64,000 bases of DNA from Candidatus Kapaibacterium sp. (GCA_028284775.1 JANQRB010000015.1:122704-186703); one strand, 5' to 3'; counted from the first letter of the stretch, positions 34,501 through 44,008 are shown. The notes: generated by a model not told the origin, from the letters alone. Translations and numbers: made by a program.

Positions 34501-37500
34501 ATCGGTCGGGTAATGGAGATTCTTTCGCGAATGCACATCCAGCATATCGTCTACGGTCTCTACCACTTCAAGTTTTCGATGAAGATATCCGAAGAGCTGT
34601 CATATCTCTCCAAGGTCAGCGAACGCGAATCGGCCGCCTTCAATTTCACGCTCGATGAATCGCTGATGCTCAAACGCCATTACCGGGCGCGGCTGAAAGA
34701 AATCCACGACCGGGCCGAACCCTATGGCGACGACTTCAATCATTCGAAGTCTTTTCTCAATATGATCCTCGGCGACCTTCATTTCTACGATGAGGAATAC
34801 AACGAGGCGATTGAAGAATACATGGAGGCGGTCCATCCGCTGCGCTCGCGTCCCGTTGCCGAGCTGAGCGTTAACAATTTCGTTCTGCTGGTCCGTAATA
34901 TGCTGAAGCTGGGCCTGGCTTTCGAACGACGCAAAACCTTTGATACGGCATTTCTCCTGTACAGCGAGCTCGCGTCCAAAGTTGTGGCATATCGGGACAT
35001 CGACCTGAATAAACTCGGTCTGACCCATGTAATGATTGCCGTTGAAGACCTTAAACATCATTGGGGCCGGCACGAAGTCAAACGAATCGAAGACCGAATC
35101 GACTCCGGTCAAATCGCATTTGTCGAACGCGATTCAAGCAAATATGTGTTTGCTCTGGTTGTTGCCAAGAATTACCACCAAGACAGCGGCGGTGCGGCGA
35201 CCAGTGAGCAGGCGCGGGATAATTTTCAGCCGGAACCTTATCAGCAGTCCAGGCACGGCAATATACTCGAGATCGCGGAAGATTCATCGAAGGTACTGGC
35301 CGGCCACCCCTATTCGCCGGAGAAGGATGACCTGTTGTATAAAATCTCGACCTTCGAAGGTATTCGCCTTATCATTCAGCCCTTCATAGCCAAGCTGCAG
35401 ATGACGGAGAAAATCAACCTCGGCGGCATTACCGAAGATGATCTGATCAGGCTTGAAGCAGAGTATCGATTTGTGAGCAAGGCGCTCAACCATGAACAAA
35501 AATATCTGATGGCCGCGGAATTCAGAAATAAAGTCGGCGATGTATTGTACTACAAAAACAGCAGTATCAGACCGCGAGCCACGCCAAAGGAAAAAAGACA
35601 TCCGGTATACTGTCAGCGAACGAGAAAATTGTGTACGAAGCCAAAGGAAGAAAGACACCCGGTATACTGTCAGCGAACGAGAAAATTGTGTACGATTAAC
35701 CCGATGCATGATGCTATTGCCAACAGTAAAACCATGGCAACGCCCTGTGATGCCTGTGAAAAATACATGGATAGTATCGCGATCATGTACACGCGATTTA
35801 TTCAACCCGAGCTAAAAGGCAATACTGAACAACTGTATCGCGAGAATAACAATATCTTGCTGGCGATCATCAATCGTCTGGCGAATCGAAGTATTCGCTC
35901 GCTGGATGAAAATGCCTTAAAAACCATTGCGAGTACCCTCTCCGCAATTGGCGATGTTTTTGTGAGCTGTGGAACATGGCGTAACAGCCGGGGCAACAAC
36001 CTGCTGACCTTTGACTTTCTGAATGACTTTCTTGTGTTGTTCGGTGAATCAGACAAACGCGCCGGTCTACGACGGTTCCTCGCTAGATACAAACATTCAA
36101 CACCGGACAGTACAGAGCCCAATAAACTGGAAGAAGCCCTCATCGCGTATTTCCTGTCTGCATCTTTCTATCAACTGGCCGGCAACAACAAAAGCTATGC
36201 GGCCGAGTACTTCAAGATTCTGGCCTTACTTCGTGAATACCTGATTCTTGCTCGAGGTATGGAGCACCGGAATGGAGGGTTTTTTGAGTTCGGTGACTAT
36301 AGCTTAAGCACCTATAAAACCTGGGAGCAGCGGAAAGATCATGCCAAAGTATTGTTCGGGGAGTCTTTCAAGGATCTGTTAAGCCGTCCGATGTGGCAAA
36401 ACGTTCAGCACTGGCCTGATGTCCGTGCAACACTGAAGGTTTCGATCGTGCGAATTCTTGAATCAAATGCGGCAAAGATTCAGAATCATTCATATAGGAG
36501 TGAATTGCTGGATATAGCGAAAGATCGAGTAAAAACTAAATATACTCAACTTGACAGTGATCATCAGTTTATAGGCGAAATGATTCGCGATGTGCTAAGA
36601 GTAGTAGAAACTCTGAAGTATGAAAGAGAAATTGATACAGTCTTATGTAGCCCGGTCTTCATAAATCATCTAAGGCATAATAATCTGAAGAAAATCTTAA
36701 CAACTCTGCGATCACGCTTTTGCGACATAGTTAAGAATAGTGATCTGTGTCAAGATATGCTGAGCAAATTCCAGACATTGGCCAATGTTCCGCAAGCTGT
36801 TGCCTATGCATTGTTGCGGGACATTAGTCACGTAATCTTTTCCAGGATAGTCATTGTCAGAGATGTACGACTGAAGCGAGTACTCGACCGTCCCTGGCTG
36901 ATGGAGCGCCTGCAGCAATCGTTGGTCAAACGAGTCATCCGTGGTTATTACCGTTCCTTTGAAAATTCAAACCGCCTGGAGATCGAAAAACTCAAGAATA
37001 TGACCGAATCGGACGACAATCTGTATCGCCTGGTCATAGATGAGAACATGCCTCTGCACAATTTGTCGATCGGCTCCGACATCGGCGAGGTTGTAAACGT
37101 CTATAATGATATCAAAGCGCTGAATGGCGATATCGTCGAGGCGAAATCAGTGCAGAATTATTCCTCGCCTTATTCATCTGTCAGCAGTATGTTCAGCCGG
37201 GTCGAAATGCTGATTTCCAAAGCCGAATGGAACAATATCATCTATAATGAATTGAAAGCGAATGCACCGAGCAGCAAAGAACACCATATTTGCGACTATG
37301 AAAATGCAATTCTTAACTCGCGTGACACTTGCAATTCTGTGCAGGAGTTTTTTGACGATGAAGTTAAGACCAGACGTTTAGATGATGACGACTACTCCCT
37401 GAAAAAGTCAGACCGTCGAGACCTGGTTGAAGCTTTAACTGGCACACTCGAACGGTTAGGAAACGGGCACGAAGACTTTTGTAACCTGATTCGCGGAAAA

Positions 37501-38196
37501 GAGCTTGAAACTTTTGTTGGAAAGACGCTTGAAAAATACAGGTCCTTCCGTTTCAGCGAGCCGGATCTTGATCGGATTGCAAACCTTGCCTTCAGAGAAA
37601 TTCAAAATAGTCTCGACAATGTCGCTTTACAGAGTCTGTTGACAGCTATCGAGAATGCCTTTCACGAAGTGACAAATGGAATGATCGTCGATGAAACCTT
37701 CGTATTTACGATAAGCGATTCGATCTACTGTCTGCATGAAGTCCTGAAGAATCACAAACTCTACGGCATGTCATACATGATGAATCATGCCAAAATTGCC
37801 CGGGTACAGAAATACATGGGCCGCTGGTGCCGCCGCTATGCCGAATACTTAAAGGTGTTTCAGCTTTCAAACAGGCATCTATTGCGCTATGACATCGCCC
37901 GAATTGTCGAACGGCTGATCGGGCAGAGCGACCTGCAGTTTTTGGCGGCCGGCTTTCATACGGAAGAAGCGATTCGGCATTATTACGAGGCGATCGAAAC
38001 GCATGTCGGCGGCAAGGCCTACAGTCAGTTTATCGGTAAGATGCATTATCTGAATGATGACTTTCACGACCGGCATTACCACTTTTATGCGGCGATCGAA
38101 CGATTTCATATTAACTCGGGCAAGATCGAAGCCGAGCTGCGCGAGTTACGCACGATAATGGGTAGTTCGAAGCTTTATGATGTTGCCTGGTATTGA
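31567..38196 (+). CDS. Giant KAP-like membrane P-loop NTPase (2209 aa)
   Basis: This is a very large membrane NTPase of unknown function. The P-loop core is split by membrane insertions. Walker A is TGYRGMGKSS (residues 68-77). About six membrane helices follow at 101-117, 122-144, 190-206, 213-233, 270-290 and 297-316. Then comes the conserved strand HIRVNLSYDELREIDILRLIARNIQ (about 360-385), two more helices (396-416, 573-594), Walker B FIFVFDELDK (D684-E685) and a sensor-like strand KFIFIAGRDLYD (about 740). Insertion of membrane segments between Walker A and B is the mark of KAP-type NTPases. The C-terminal 1400 residues are mostly helical, with TPR-like stretches (LGDLHFYDEEYNEAIEEYMEAV) and a Cys cluster near 1350-1400. 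It stands alone between long gaps, an arrangement often seen for defence or conflict genes, but no partner was found. Confidence 0.85.
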   Translation: MDRLPDWLTDISSKIKDIYVEIHNYSYHHKPTDLGEDDARFIGRADIMARLKRILTHNETKSGAYLVTGYRGMGKSSFVHKVLNDIKGGQGKNDRRGRYFRIFIMTVFLVLLVSAADCDKWNAAAILFSILAFGFSVTFCLLWWYETSNLRPGGWRKMKESLYNVIKDHFHVCNQNVPFRRARYLLIDMHLAFVTSCTVQLSYLIVHYSESNVVIGGLLTLGVAALLFAFLTIRQRKPDGATAERSDRASTKENTVSTTPLQHRGHRIFSWLLLAFYIAALLIIICFHENGESTLALKGSLVFVTVCWLVLYNWFCSSFATKYLDIGSSDHSNPMSWISGLYHGFRRKFTEWWNYLGRLHIRVNLSYDELREIDILRLIARNIQYSYKNLRGMKLAKFFGLGLLIYLVTGTFYYLKPIYNLNEQLKRDWSILNFVPSQSSAMLSLADSSFTASAQHFALMDSTASLFGIARFSDANTIIKLTESANKHQFDSLQAPGDAASYEFLYLLEKDTWQAGIRKSMIKFDFALYSMYKLFRRHVPLPFNKLAQSDHNIVNSYLPGAIFHDNFRIIPLSLDYLLFFYCILAWYGLKMIARIRPFGLITHSYIERQLAELNNMIEAQVTLEETAGATSQSSMLSLNFGAKRAKQYRVANERDIERRLLQILDDVDAMPKFVRRAEFIFVFDELDKIEPHSNITLQDKEQEQRERQGNTLYSAEWARERQQKILHLLSNLKHFLTTAKAKFIFIAGRDLYDASLADVSDRNFFIGSIFHDVIYVPSFLSDDSDGRYSDATSMTEWYICQYLLPDGNTLQADKCNFTEYDKYLARTLGEKEASGRRKTELKKQRELILRTLQSFITYLTYRSNGAPKKLTANFENYITRSLPENDGMSLIVGSKKNSLYLRFRFNEQYIFNMITYLYNPFLFSINKSIKHLGDKLLVSSSFLVDHLYKFHKFAFSWRNLELTPEIVDINKAPELRNFIGRVMEILSRMHIQHIVYGLYHFKFSMKISEELSYLSKVSERESAAFNFTLDESLMLKRHYRARLKEIHDRAEPYGDDFNHSKSFLNMILGDLHFYDEEYNEAIEEYMEAVHPLRSRPVAELSVNNFVLLVRNMLKLGLAFERRKTFDTAFLLYSELASKVVAYRDIDLNKLGLTHVMIAVEDLKHHWGRHEVKRIEDRIDSGQIAFVERDSSKYVFALVVAKNYHQDSGGAATSEQARDNFQPEPYQQSRHGNILEIAEDSSKVLAGHPYSPEKDDLLYKISTFEGIRLIIQPFIAKLQMTEKINLGGITEDDLIRLEAEYRFVSKALNHEQKYLMAAEFRNKVGDVLYYKNSSIRPRATPKEKRHPVYCQRTRKLCTKPKEERHPVYCQRTRKLCTINPMHDAIANSKTMATPCDACEKYMDSIAIMYTRFIQPELKGNTEQLYRENNNILLAIINRLANRSIRSLDENALKTIASTLSAIGDVFVSCGTWRNSRGNNLLTFDFLNDFLVLFGESDKRAGLRRFLARYKHSTPDSTEPNKLEEALIAYFLSASFYQLAGNNKSYAAEYFKILALLREYLILARGMEHRNGGFFEFGDYSLSTYKTWEQRKDHAKVLFGESFKDLLSRPMWQNVQHWPDVRATLKVSIVRILESNAAKIQNHSYRSELLDIAKDRVKTKYTQLDSDHQFIGEMIRDVLRVVETLKYEREIDTVLCSPVFINHLRHNNLKKILTTLRSRFCDIVKNSDLCQDMLSKFQTLANVPQAVAYALLRDISHVIFSRIVIVRDVRLKRVLDRPWLMERLQQSLVKRVIRGYYRSFENSNRLEIEKLKNMTESDDNLYRLVIDENMPLHNLSIGSDIGEVVNVYNDIKALNGDIVEAKSVQNYSSPYSSVSSMFSRVEMLISKAEWNNIIYNELKANAPSSKEHHICDYENAILNSRDTCNSVQEFFDDEVKTRRLDDDDYSLKKSDRRDLVEALTGTLERLGNGHEDFCNLIRGKELETFVGKTLEKYRSFRFSEPDLDRIANLAFREIQNSLDNVALQSLLTAIENAFHEVTNGMIVDETFVFTISDSIYCLHEVLKNHKLYGMSYMMNHAKIARVQKYMGRWCRRYAEYLKVFQLSNRHLLRYDIARIVERLIGQSDLQFLAAGFHTEEAIRHYYEAIETHVGGKAYSQFIGKMHYLNDDFHDRHYHFYAAIERFHINSGKIEAELRELRTIMGSSKLYDVAWY
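35581..35694 (+). repeat. 57-bp tandem duplication inside the NTPase gene
   Basis: Units 35581-35637 and 35638-35694 are identical apart from three substitutions. They keep frame and duplicate a 19-residue segment, (T/K)PKE(K/E)RHPVYCQRTRKLCT. The copies add Cys residues (YCxxxxxxC) near a later CDAC. The near-identity points to a recent event. Confidence 0.9.
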
Positions 38197-38810
38197 CATT
38201 TGACTATAGCTTCGTTTCGTATTACAGGGCAGTTGCAAGAGTCGACCTCTTCCATTGTAGGCCATGATCTTCGTGGCAGGGTTTTCAGGTATTTATTCTA
38301 GCTGCCTAAATACGGCAAACTATGATTCGGCATCCTATCAGAAAAAATTGCGCTCATTGTCCCTTTTTGCTATTTTCATCCACTGCCAATAAACATGACC
38401 GCGCATAATTGTGTTCACGATACTATTGCTGCCGACAACACAAAGCCGCCGGTATACATACATTAGTAGCGAGCTGGAGTCGCAAGCCAGGTAATCTGGT
38501 TTTGCAAGCCTGGCCTGCGCTCGACCGACCAGTCGTTTTTTCCAGCCCCTTATTCACTGCCGTGAATTCTTACAAACACTTATTCTTATGCCAATCTCGG
38601 GATTGGCGATGAGGACTTTGCCGCGACGGATGCCACCAGGCGCGTGCATGTTCAGCCGTCGCAGCGGAAAAGGCTAAAGGCAGTTTAATGAGCCGGGCAC
38701 CACCCCCTGCATGAACTTCCATGGATGGGGAAGCTGCATAGTGGCCTGTCGCGTCAGCCTCATCAGCAATTCCATTCTCGAATTCTTTTAACTTCGGAGG
38801 ACTCTTCGCA
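38197..38810. other. Intergenic region, nothing recognised
   Basis: These 614 bp between the NTPase and RHS genes have no supported gene. At its end a CGGAGGA ribosome-binding site precedes the RHS start by about 9 nt. Confidence 0.5.
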
Positions 38811-41800
38811 ATGCGAGATTCTACACACTATCGATGCAGGCGACTCGCCCTTGTCATCGCCGCTGTCTTGGTATCGGCGTCGGGCGCCGCGATCGTGACG
38901 GCACAAAACATTCCCGTGCCGAATATTGTCGGACCCTACGGTATCCAGGTTAATAGTCTGACCGGCAATATGTTTTATCAGCGCAGCGACCTGCACATCC
39001 CGGGACAGGGACTCGACCTGGACTTTGTCTTCAGTTTCAACAGCCAGCGTACGGGATTGAACTACGGTTATGGCAACGGCTGGACCTTTACCTATAATAT
39101 GCTATATGAAGAGCGGGGCGACGATATCATTCTGCGACGCGCCGACGGCCGCAAGGATGTGTATGTTAATGACGGCGGCATATATGACGCCCCGCCGGGG
39201 GTCTTCGATGTCCTGACCGAATACCAGCGCGGCAAGTTCCGCTTGCGGGAAAAATACGGCACCTACTATTACTTCGATAATCCCGATCACAAGCGGCTTA
39301 CTTCGATCGTCGACGCCAACGGCAACACGATTGACATCGCCTATGACGGAGCTCTGCCGGCCTCGGTGACCGATGCCTCTGGCCGCAGCGTTGATTTAAG
39401 CTTCAGTAACGGTCTGTTGAAAGAGATAACGGACGTCAACGGCGACGCCCTGCGTACTATCATTTATGACTATGACGGTCAATCCAATCTGACGACGGTT
39501 ACCGACCCGCTCGGCAACAGCATTAATTACCTTTATGATGCCGACCGCAATCTGATTGAAGTCGTCGATGCACGATCCAATAGCGCTCAGATAGCCTATA
39601 CCGGCGATGCCGCCGTTGAACAAATCACCACGGCGCTCAGCGAAATGTCAATCAGCTACGACGCGGTGGCCGGTTTGACTGTCGTAAGCGAACCCGTCGG
39701 CGCGGATGTACAGACGATGAGCTATCAATTCGATGCTCAGGATCGCGCCATTCATTGGTATGGCAACTGTTGTGGCTACGATATTATGGTTGAGTATGAT
39801 TCCGACAACAATATTGTCCTTCATACGGATGCCAATGGCAATTCCACGAGCTTCAGCTATGACGCCAATGGCAATCGTCTCAGCGAAACCGATGCGCTCG
39901 GCAATACGGCCACCTACAGCTTCGATCCGGTTTTCAATCACGTAACAAGTGTCGTCAACAAAAACGGCAACGAAATGACCTTCAGCTATGACGACCGGGG
40001 CAATCTGATCGAATTGCTTATGCCGGACGGCGAAGGCGAACTGTTTGAATACGACGGCTTCGGCAATCGTATCGGATTCACCGATGCGAACGGTAACTCG
40101 ACGCTGTACGGATTCAATGAGCACGGCTACCTGATCGAAATCCAGACGCCTCTGACGAATGAGTCCTTCAGCTATGACGGCGTGGGCAACCTTTTGACGA
40201 AGACAGACGGCAACGGCCATACCAGCGAATTCAGCTATGACCTGCTCAATCGCAGGACGACTGAAACCGATCCGCTTGCCAATACAACAAGCTACTCATT
40301 CGATGCCAATGGCAATGTTACCGAGCTGGTCGATGCCAACGGCAACAGCACGGTTTTTGTCTTCGATGAATTGGATCGGATGACGCAGAAGAATGAACCG
40401 CTGGGGCTTACAAGCAGCTTCGCCTATGATGAAAAAGGGAATCTGACACTCAAGGTCGACCCCAACGGCAATCGCTTCGTGTATATTTATGACGACCGTA
40501 ATTTGCTGCTGTCGGAAAACCTTGAGATCGTCGATAACGACGGCGGCGAAGCGCGCGATAAGACTCGTCGCGGCGACCGGGTGCAAAACACGCTCGTACC
40601 GCTGGCATCCTACACCTATTACAACAACGGTATGCTCGCCACCCGGGCTAATGGCCTGGGCGTTACGATGACCTATACCTACACAGCGACCAACCTGATC
40701 GCTACGAAAACCAACGGTAATGGCGAAACCAGTACGATCGTGCACGATCCCGCCGGCAACCCCTTCAGCCTGACGAGTCCAAACGGCAACACGACTTTCT
40801 TTATTCACAATGTTAACGATCGTCCGGTGCAGGTCTTCGACAACCTGGGCACCGTCTACAACTATGCCTACGACAGCAACCTCAATATGACCGCCATGAC
40901 GGACGGGAACGGCAACACAACCTCCTACGGATATGACGCCATGAATCGGGTTGTCAGCCGAACCGATCCCGCCGGCACGATGAGCTTTGCTCTCGACGGC
41001 AATTCGAATGTCACCAATCGCACCGACGCCAACGGCAACCCGGTAACGTATACCTATGATGCCAACAATCGCCGTACCTCCGAAACGAAAAACGGTATGA
41101 CGGTCGGAATCAACTATGATGCGATGGGCAATGTTCTATCCTTGAATGACGGTGCATCCAATACGACGTCTTACACCTTCGACGCTCTCGGTCGCCGCAC
41201 CTTAGAGGTCTATGCCGACGGCAGCACGCGCAGCTATACCTATGACGCCAATGGTAATATTACGAGCCGCACCGACAACAACGGTAGTACCATTAACTAT
41301 ACCTATGATGCGCTGAATAATTTGCTATTCCGTGACTACCCCGATGCGAACGACGATGTATTCACTTACGACGCCGCCGGAAGGATGGCGACGGCCGTTA
41401 ACTCCTTTGCCAACATCAGCTTCACTTACGATAATGCCGGGCGGGTGGCAAGCGAGACGCTGAATGGCTTTACGACCAGCTACAATACCAATGTATTCAC
41501 GGGTGTTGTCACCACGACCTACCCGAGCGGCCGGGTGATTGAAAATGACTTCGATGACCGCGGGCGCCTGAATGTCGTCCGCGAAGGAGGCAACGCGATC
41601 GTTAACTACAACTATGACGTGCTGGGCCGCCTGACGACGCAGGCCTATCCTCAGAACGGCACCTCGACGAGCTTTGCGTTTAACAACGACAACCAGATGA
41701 CGGCCCTGGCTCATAATCCAGGCGCCTTCGCCGCATTCAACTATACTTATGACAACCATGGCAACATGCTGTCGGCGGAAAAGACACACCGGCCATTAAA

Positions 41801-43187
41801 CTCGCAGGTGTATAGCTATGACAACAGCTATCAGCTGACGCAGCTCGATGAAGGATTTGTACAGAACGGGCAGATGGTCGTCCCGCTCAGTCAGTCTCAG
41901 TACAGCTACGACCTGGCCCGCAACCGGGTCAGCGCGAATATGAATGGCGTCGTGACGAACTACGTCGCAAATTCGGTCAATGCCTATACATCGATTACGA
42001 CAGGCGGGAATACCGTTAATCCAATCTATGATGCGAATGGCAATCTGCTGTATGCCGGCGGTCAGGTGTATCAGTATGACTTTGAAAACCGCTTGCTGAA
42101 TCTCGATTTCGGCAATACGGCCTGGTATGCCTACGATCCTCTCGGCCGCCGTCTCGGCAAGCTGGTCGCAGGTCAGGTTACCCTCTACTACTACGCCGGC
42201 AATCGTATTATCGAAGAACGCGACGGCGGGAATGTGCTGCAGGCCAGCTACGTGTACGGCCTTGGTATCGACGATGTACTGCAGATGCAACGGGGCGGGA
42301 ATGACTATTACTATCATCGCAACTCGCTCGGATCGGTCGTTGCGGTTACCGACGTTCTCGGAACGGTGGTGGAACGCTACGAGTATGATGGCTACGGCAA
42401 CACAACGATCTATGACAATACTTTTACGCCGCTGGCAAATTCGGCTATCGGCAATCCCTATATGTTTACCGGGCGACGCCTGGATCCCGAGTCAGGACTG
42501 TATTTTTACCGCGCGCGTAGCTATGATCCGGTTCACGGCCGTTTTCTGCAGCGCGATCCGATTGGATTTATCGATGGAATGAATCTCTCCGCCTACGTAC
42601 TTAACAATCCCATCAACTATGTCGATCCTAGCGGCTACTGGCTGAGTACCCTGGCCGGCGCTATCGTGGGCGCTGTTGTAGGCGCCGTCACGGCGGCGGT
42701 TACCGGCGGCAACATTGCGGCCGGCGCCGCAGGTGGCGCCGTTACGGGCGCGCTGATCGGCTCCGGCGTTCCTCCCGCCATTGCGGGTGCTGCGGGCGGC
42801 GCCGTATCAGGCGCCATATCCGGCGGGGCCGAAGGCGGCGTCAGCGGCGCGGTGCAAGGCGCTGTTGTCGGCGCGGTCACCGGCGCAGCAGCCGGTGCGA
42901 TCTCGGGCGGCTTATCGAGCCAGCTTAGCGGCGGTACTTTCGGCAGCGGTGCCGGCAGCGCGTTTACCACAGGTACGTCGTCCACGGCCACTACTTTTGG
43001 CGGCGCACTGGCGGAAGCGGCCACAGGCGCGGCTTCGCCGGTAGGACACGCAACGACGATGGGCGTCAGTGCCGGCACCCTCTATTACTATGAATTGCCG
43101 CGTGCCATGATCGGCGCGATAGAACGCCTGGGCGAACAACGCCAGGAGCAGTTCGATGACGTCATGCGCGAGCTCGAAGGACGTTGA
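38811..43187 (+). CDS. Secreted RHS/YD-repeat protein with glycine-zipper tail
   Basis: This is a 1458-aa exported RHS protein. A signal peptide (LALVIAAVLVSASGAAIVTAQ) is followed by a DUF6531-like N-terminal domain (GPYGIQVNSLTGNMFYQRSDLHIPGQGLDLDF). About 40 YD repeats follow (typical unit YDANGNxxxxTDxxGNTTxYxYD, residues 150-1180). The RHS core-associated motif at about 1215-1275 is PYMFTGRRLDPESGLYFYRARSYDPVHGRFLQRDP, ending NPINYVDPSG. YD repeats form a beta-cocoon that encloses a C-terminal toxin. Here the variable tail (about 1280-1458) is a glycine-zipper-rich stretch (GAIVGAVVGAVTAAVTGG and similar) and shows no recognised nuclease or peptidase domain. No immunity gene is obvious next to it. 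It may be a structural or adhesive RHS, or carry an unknown toxin. Confidence 0.93.
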   Translation: MRDSTHYRCRRLALVIAAVLVSASGAAIVTAQNIPVPNIVGPYGIQVNSLTGNMFYQRSDLHIPGQGLDLDFVFSFNSQRTGLNYGYGNGWTFTYNMLYEERGDDIILRRADGRKDVYVNDGGIYDAPPGVFDVLTEYQRGKFRLREKYGTYYYFDNPDHKRLTSIVDANGNTIDIAYDGALPASVTDASGRSVDLSFSNGLLKEITDVNGDALRTIIYDYDGQSNLTTVTDPLGNSINYLYDADRNLIEVVDARSNSAQIAYTGDAAVEQITTALSEMSISYDAVAGLTVVSEPVGADVQTMSYQFDAQDRAIHWYGNCCGYDIMVEYDSDNNIVLHTDANGNSTSFSYDANGNRLSETDALGNTATYSFDPVFNHVTSVVNKNGNEMTFSYDDRGNLIELLMPDGEGELFEYDGFGNRIGFTDANGNSTLYGFNEHGYLIEIQTPLTNESFSYDGVGNLLTKTDGNGHTSEFSYDLLNRRTTETDPLANTTSYSFDANGNVTELVDANGNSTVFVFDELDRMTQKNEPLGLTSSFAYDEKGNLTLKVDPNGNRFVYIYDDRNLLLSENLEIVDNDGGEARDKTRRGDRVQNTLVPLASYTYYNNGMLATRANGLGVTMTYTYTATNLIATKTNGNGETSTIVHDPAGNPFSLTSPNGNTTFFIHNVNDRPVQVFDNLGTVYNYAYDSNLNMTAMTDGNGNTTSYGYDAMNRVVSRTDPAGTMSFALDGNSNVTNRTDANGNPVTYTYDANNRRTSETKNGMTVGINYDAMGNVLSLNDGASNTTSYTFDALGRRTLEVYADGSTRSYTYDANGNITSRTDNNGSTINYTYDALNNLLFRDYPDANDDVFTYDAAGRMATAVNSFANISFTYDNAGRVASETLNGFTTSYNTNVFTGVVTTTYPSGRVIENDFDDRGRLNVVREGGNAIVNYNYDVLGRLTTQAYPQNGTSTSFAFNNDNQMTALAHNPGAFAAFNYTYDNHGNMLSAEKTHRPLNSQVYSYDNSYQLTQLDEGFVQNGQMVVPLSQSQYSYDLARNRVSANMNGVVTNYVANSVNAYTSITTGGNTVNPIYDANGNLLYAGGQVYQYDFENRLLNLDFGNTAWYAYDPLGRRLGKLVAGQVTLYYYAGNRIIEERDGGNVLQASYVYGLGIDDVLQMQRGGNDYYYHRNSLGSVVAVTDVLGTVVERYEYDGYGNTTIYDNTFTPLANSAIGNPYMFTGRRLDPESGLYFYRARSYDPVHGRFLQRDPIGFIDGMNLSAYVLNNPINYVDPSGYWLSTLAGAIVGAVVGAVTAAVTGGNIAAGAAGGAVTGALIGSGVPPAIAGAAGGAVSGAISGGAEGGVSGAVQGAVVGAVTGAAAGAISGGLSSQLSGGTFGSGAGSAFTTGTSSTATTFGGALAEAATGAASPVGHATTMGVSAGTLYYYELPRAMIGAIERLGEQRQEQFDDVMRELEGR

Positions 43188-43252
43188 CGGCAGTAGAAGA
43201 CAACGACCTAAACTGATACGGAATATCTATTAACATAAACATAGAGATCTTT

Positions 43253-43963
43253 ATGAATCTGACATTCAACTACGATGGTCGGCCGGCCTCACCGGCGGCA
43301 CTGACCACAACACTGCTTGGCTTTGTGCTGCTTGCGGGCGGAATTTTGTTGTCGACTGGTCCGGCCGCTTGGAGCCAAGAAGCGCCGAGAGGCGGCGCAC
43401 AGGACAATGAACGATTCGTCCGCCCTTGTCCGGATGAGCTTGTAATGAACTATCAAATTCATGACGCCTCCGCTGCCGGAGCGGCCGACGGCGCAATCGA
43501 TATCAGTATCGAGGGTGGTACGCCGCCCTACACCTATAGCTGGTACGGTCAGTCTTTCCTGGGAGCGCAGGAGGATCTCGCCGGTGTCGAGGCGGGCGAG
43601 TACACTCTGATTGTGTGTGACGAGAACGGCTGTGATGTGACGCAGCGTTTCGAGCTTTCGGATGAAGGCGGACTGCGCACTTCCGCCGCTTCCGATACGC
43701 AGCTGCCGCCGCTGTTTACGCTTAGCCCTAACCCTTCGCCGGGTACGCTGCTGATTCGCTATAGTCTGGAACAGGCTGCGTCGGTTGCTGTCGAGCTGCG
43801 CGATCCCGCGGGGAGGCTCCTTGACGTTGCGCTCCGTACGCAACAGGCGGCAGGCATACACACATACTCCTTGGATGCCGGGGCGCTGGCGTCCGGGGTC
43901 TACTATTGTCATCTGCGGATTGGTGAGGCCGTCTATACGAAGTCATTCGTTCTGACGCGATGA
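43253..43963 (+). CDS. SprB-repeat T9SS secreted protein
   Basis: This is a 236-aa exported protein: a signal segment (about 18-42), then a single SprB-like repeat at 65-135 (GAADGAIDISIEGGTPPYTYSWYG, AGEYTLIVCDENGCDVTQRFEL) and a T9SS type A sorting domain at 150-236 (LSPNPSPGTLLIRYSL, GIHTYSLDAGALASGVYYCHL, final KSFVLTR). SprB repeats occur in gliding and adhesion proteins of Bacteroidota. It lies 65 bp after the RHS gene on the same strand and may be co-transcribed; it could help present or retain the RHS protein at the surface, which is inference. Confidence 0.85.
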   Translation: MNLTFNYDGRPASPAALTTTLLGFVLLAGGILLSTGPAAWSQEAPRGGAQDNERFVRPCPDELVMNYQIHDASAAGAADGAIDISIEGGTPPYTYSWYGQSFLGAQEDLAGVEAGEYTLIVCDENGCDVTQRFELSDEGGLRTSAASDTQLPPLFTLSPNPSPGTLLIRYSLEQAASVAVELRDPAGRLLDVALRTQQAAGIHTYSLDAGALASGVYYCHLRIGEAVYTKSFVLTR

Positions 43964-43976
43964 TGTAACCATGGAT

Positions 43977-44000
43977 ACCGGGGTCCTGCCGGGCCCCGGT
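43977..44000. terminator. Terminator-like hairpin between convergent genes
   Basis: The 7-bp GC-rich stem ACCGGGG (43977-43983)/CCCCGGT (43994-44000) with a 10-nt loop lies 13 nt past the SprB-like stop and 8 nt past the end of the convergent signalling operon. The T-run is short, so termination strength is uncertain. Confidence 0.45.
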
Positions 44001-44008
44001 TTACTGCC

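Noticed and set aside
35581..35694. Possible CRISPR-like repeat
   Set aside because: Only two units without spacers, in frame inside a coding gene; it is a simple tandem duplication.
42635..43078. Pro/Ala-rich minus-strand frame
   Set aside because: Antisense to the glycine-zipper tail of the RHS protein.
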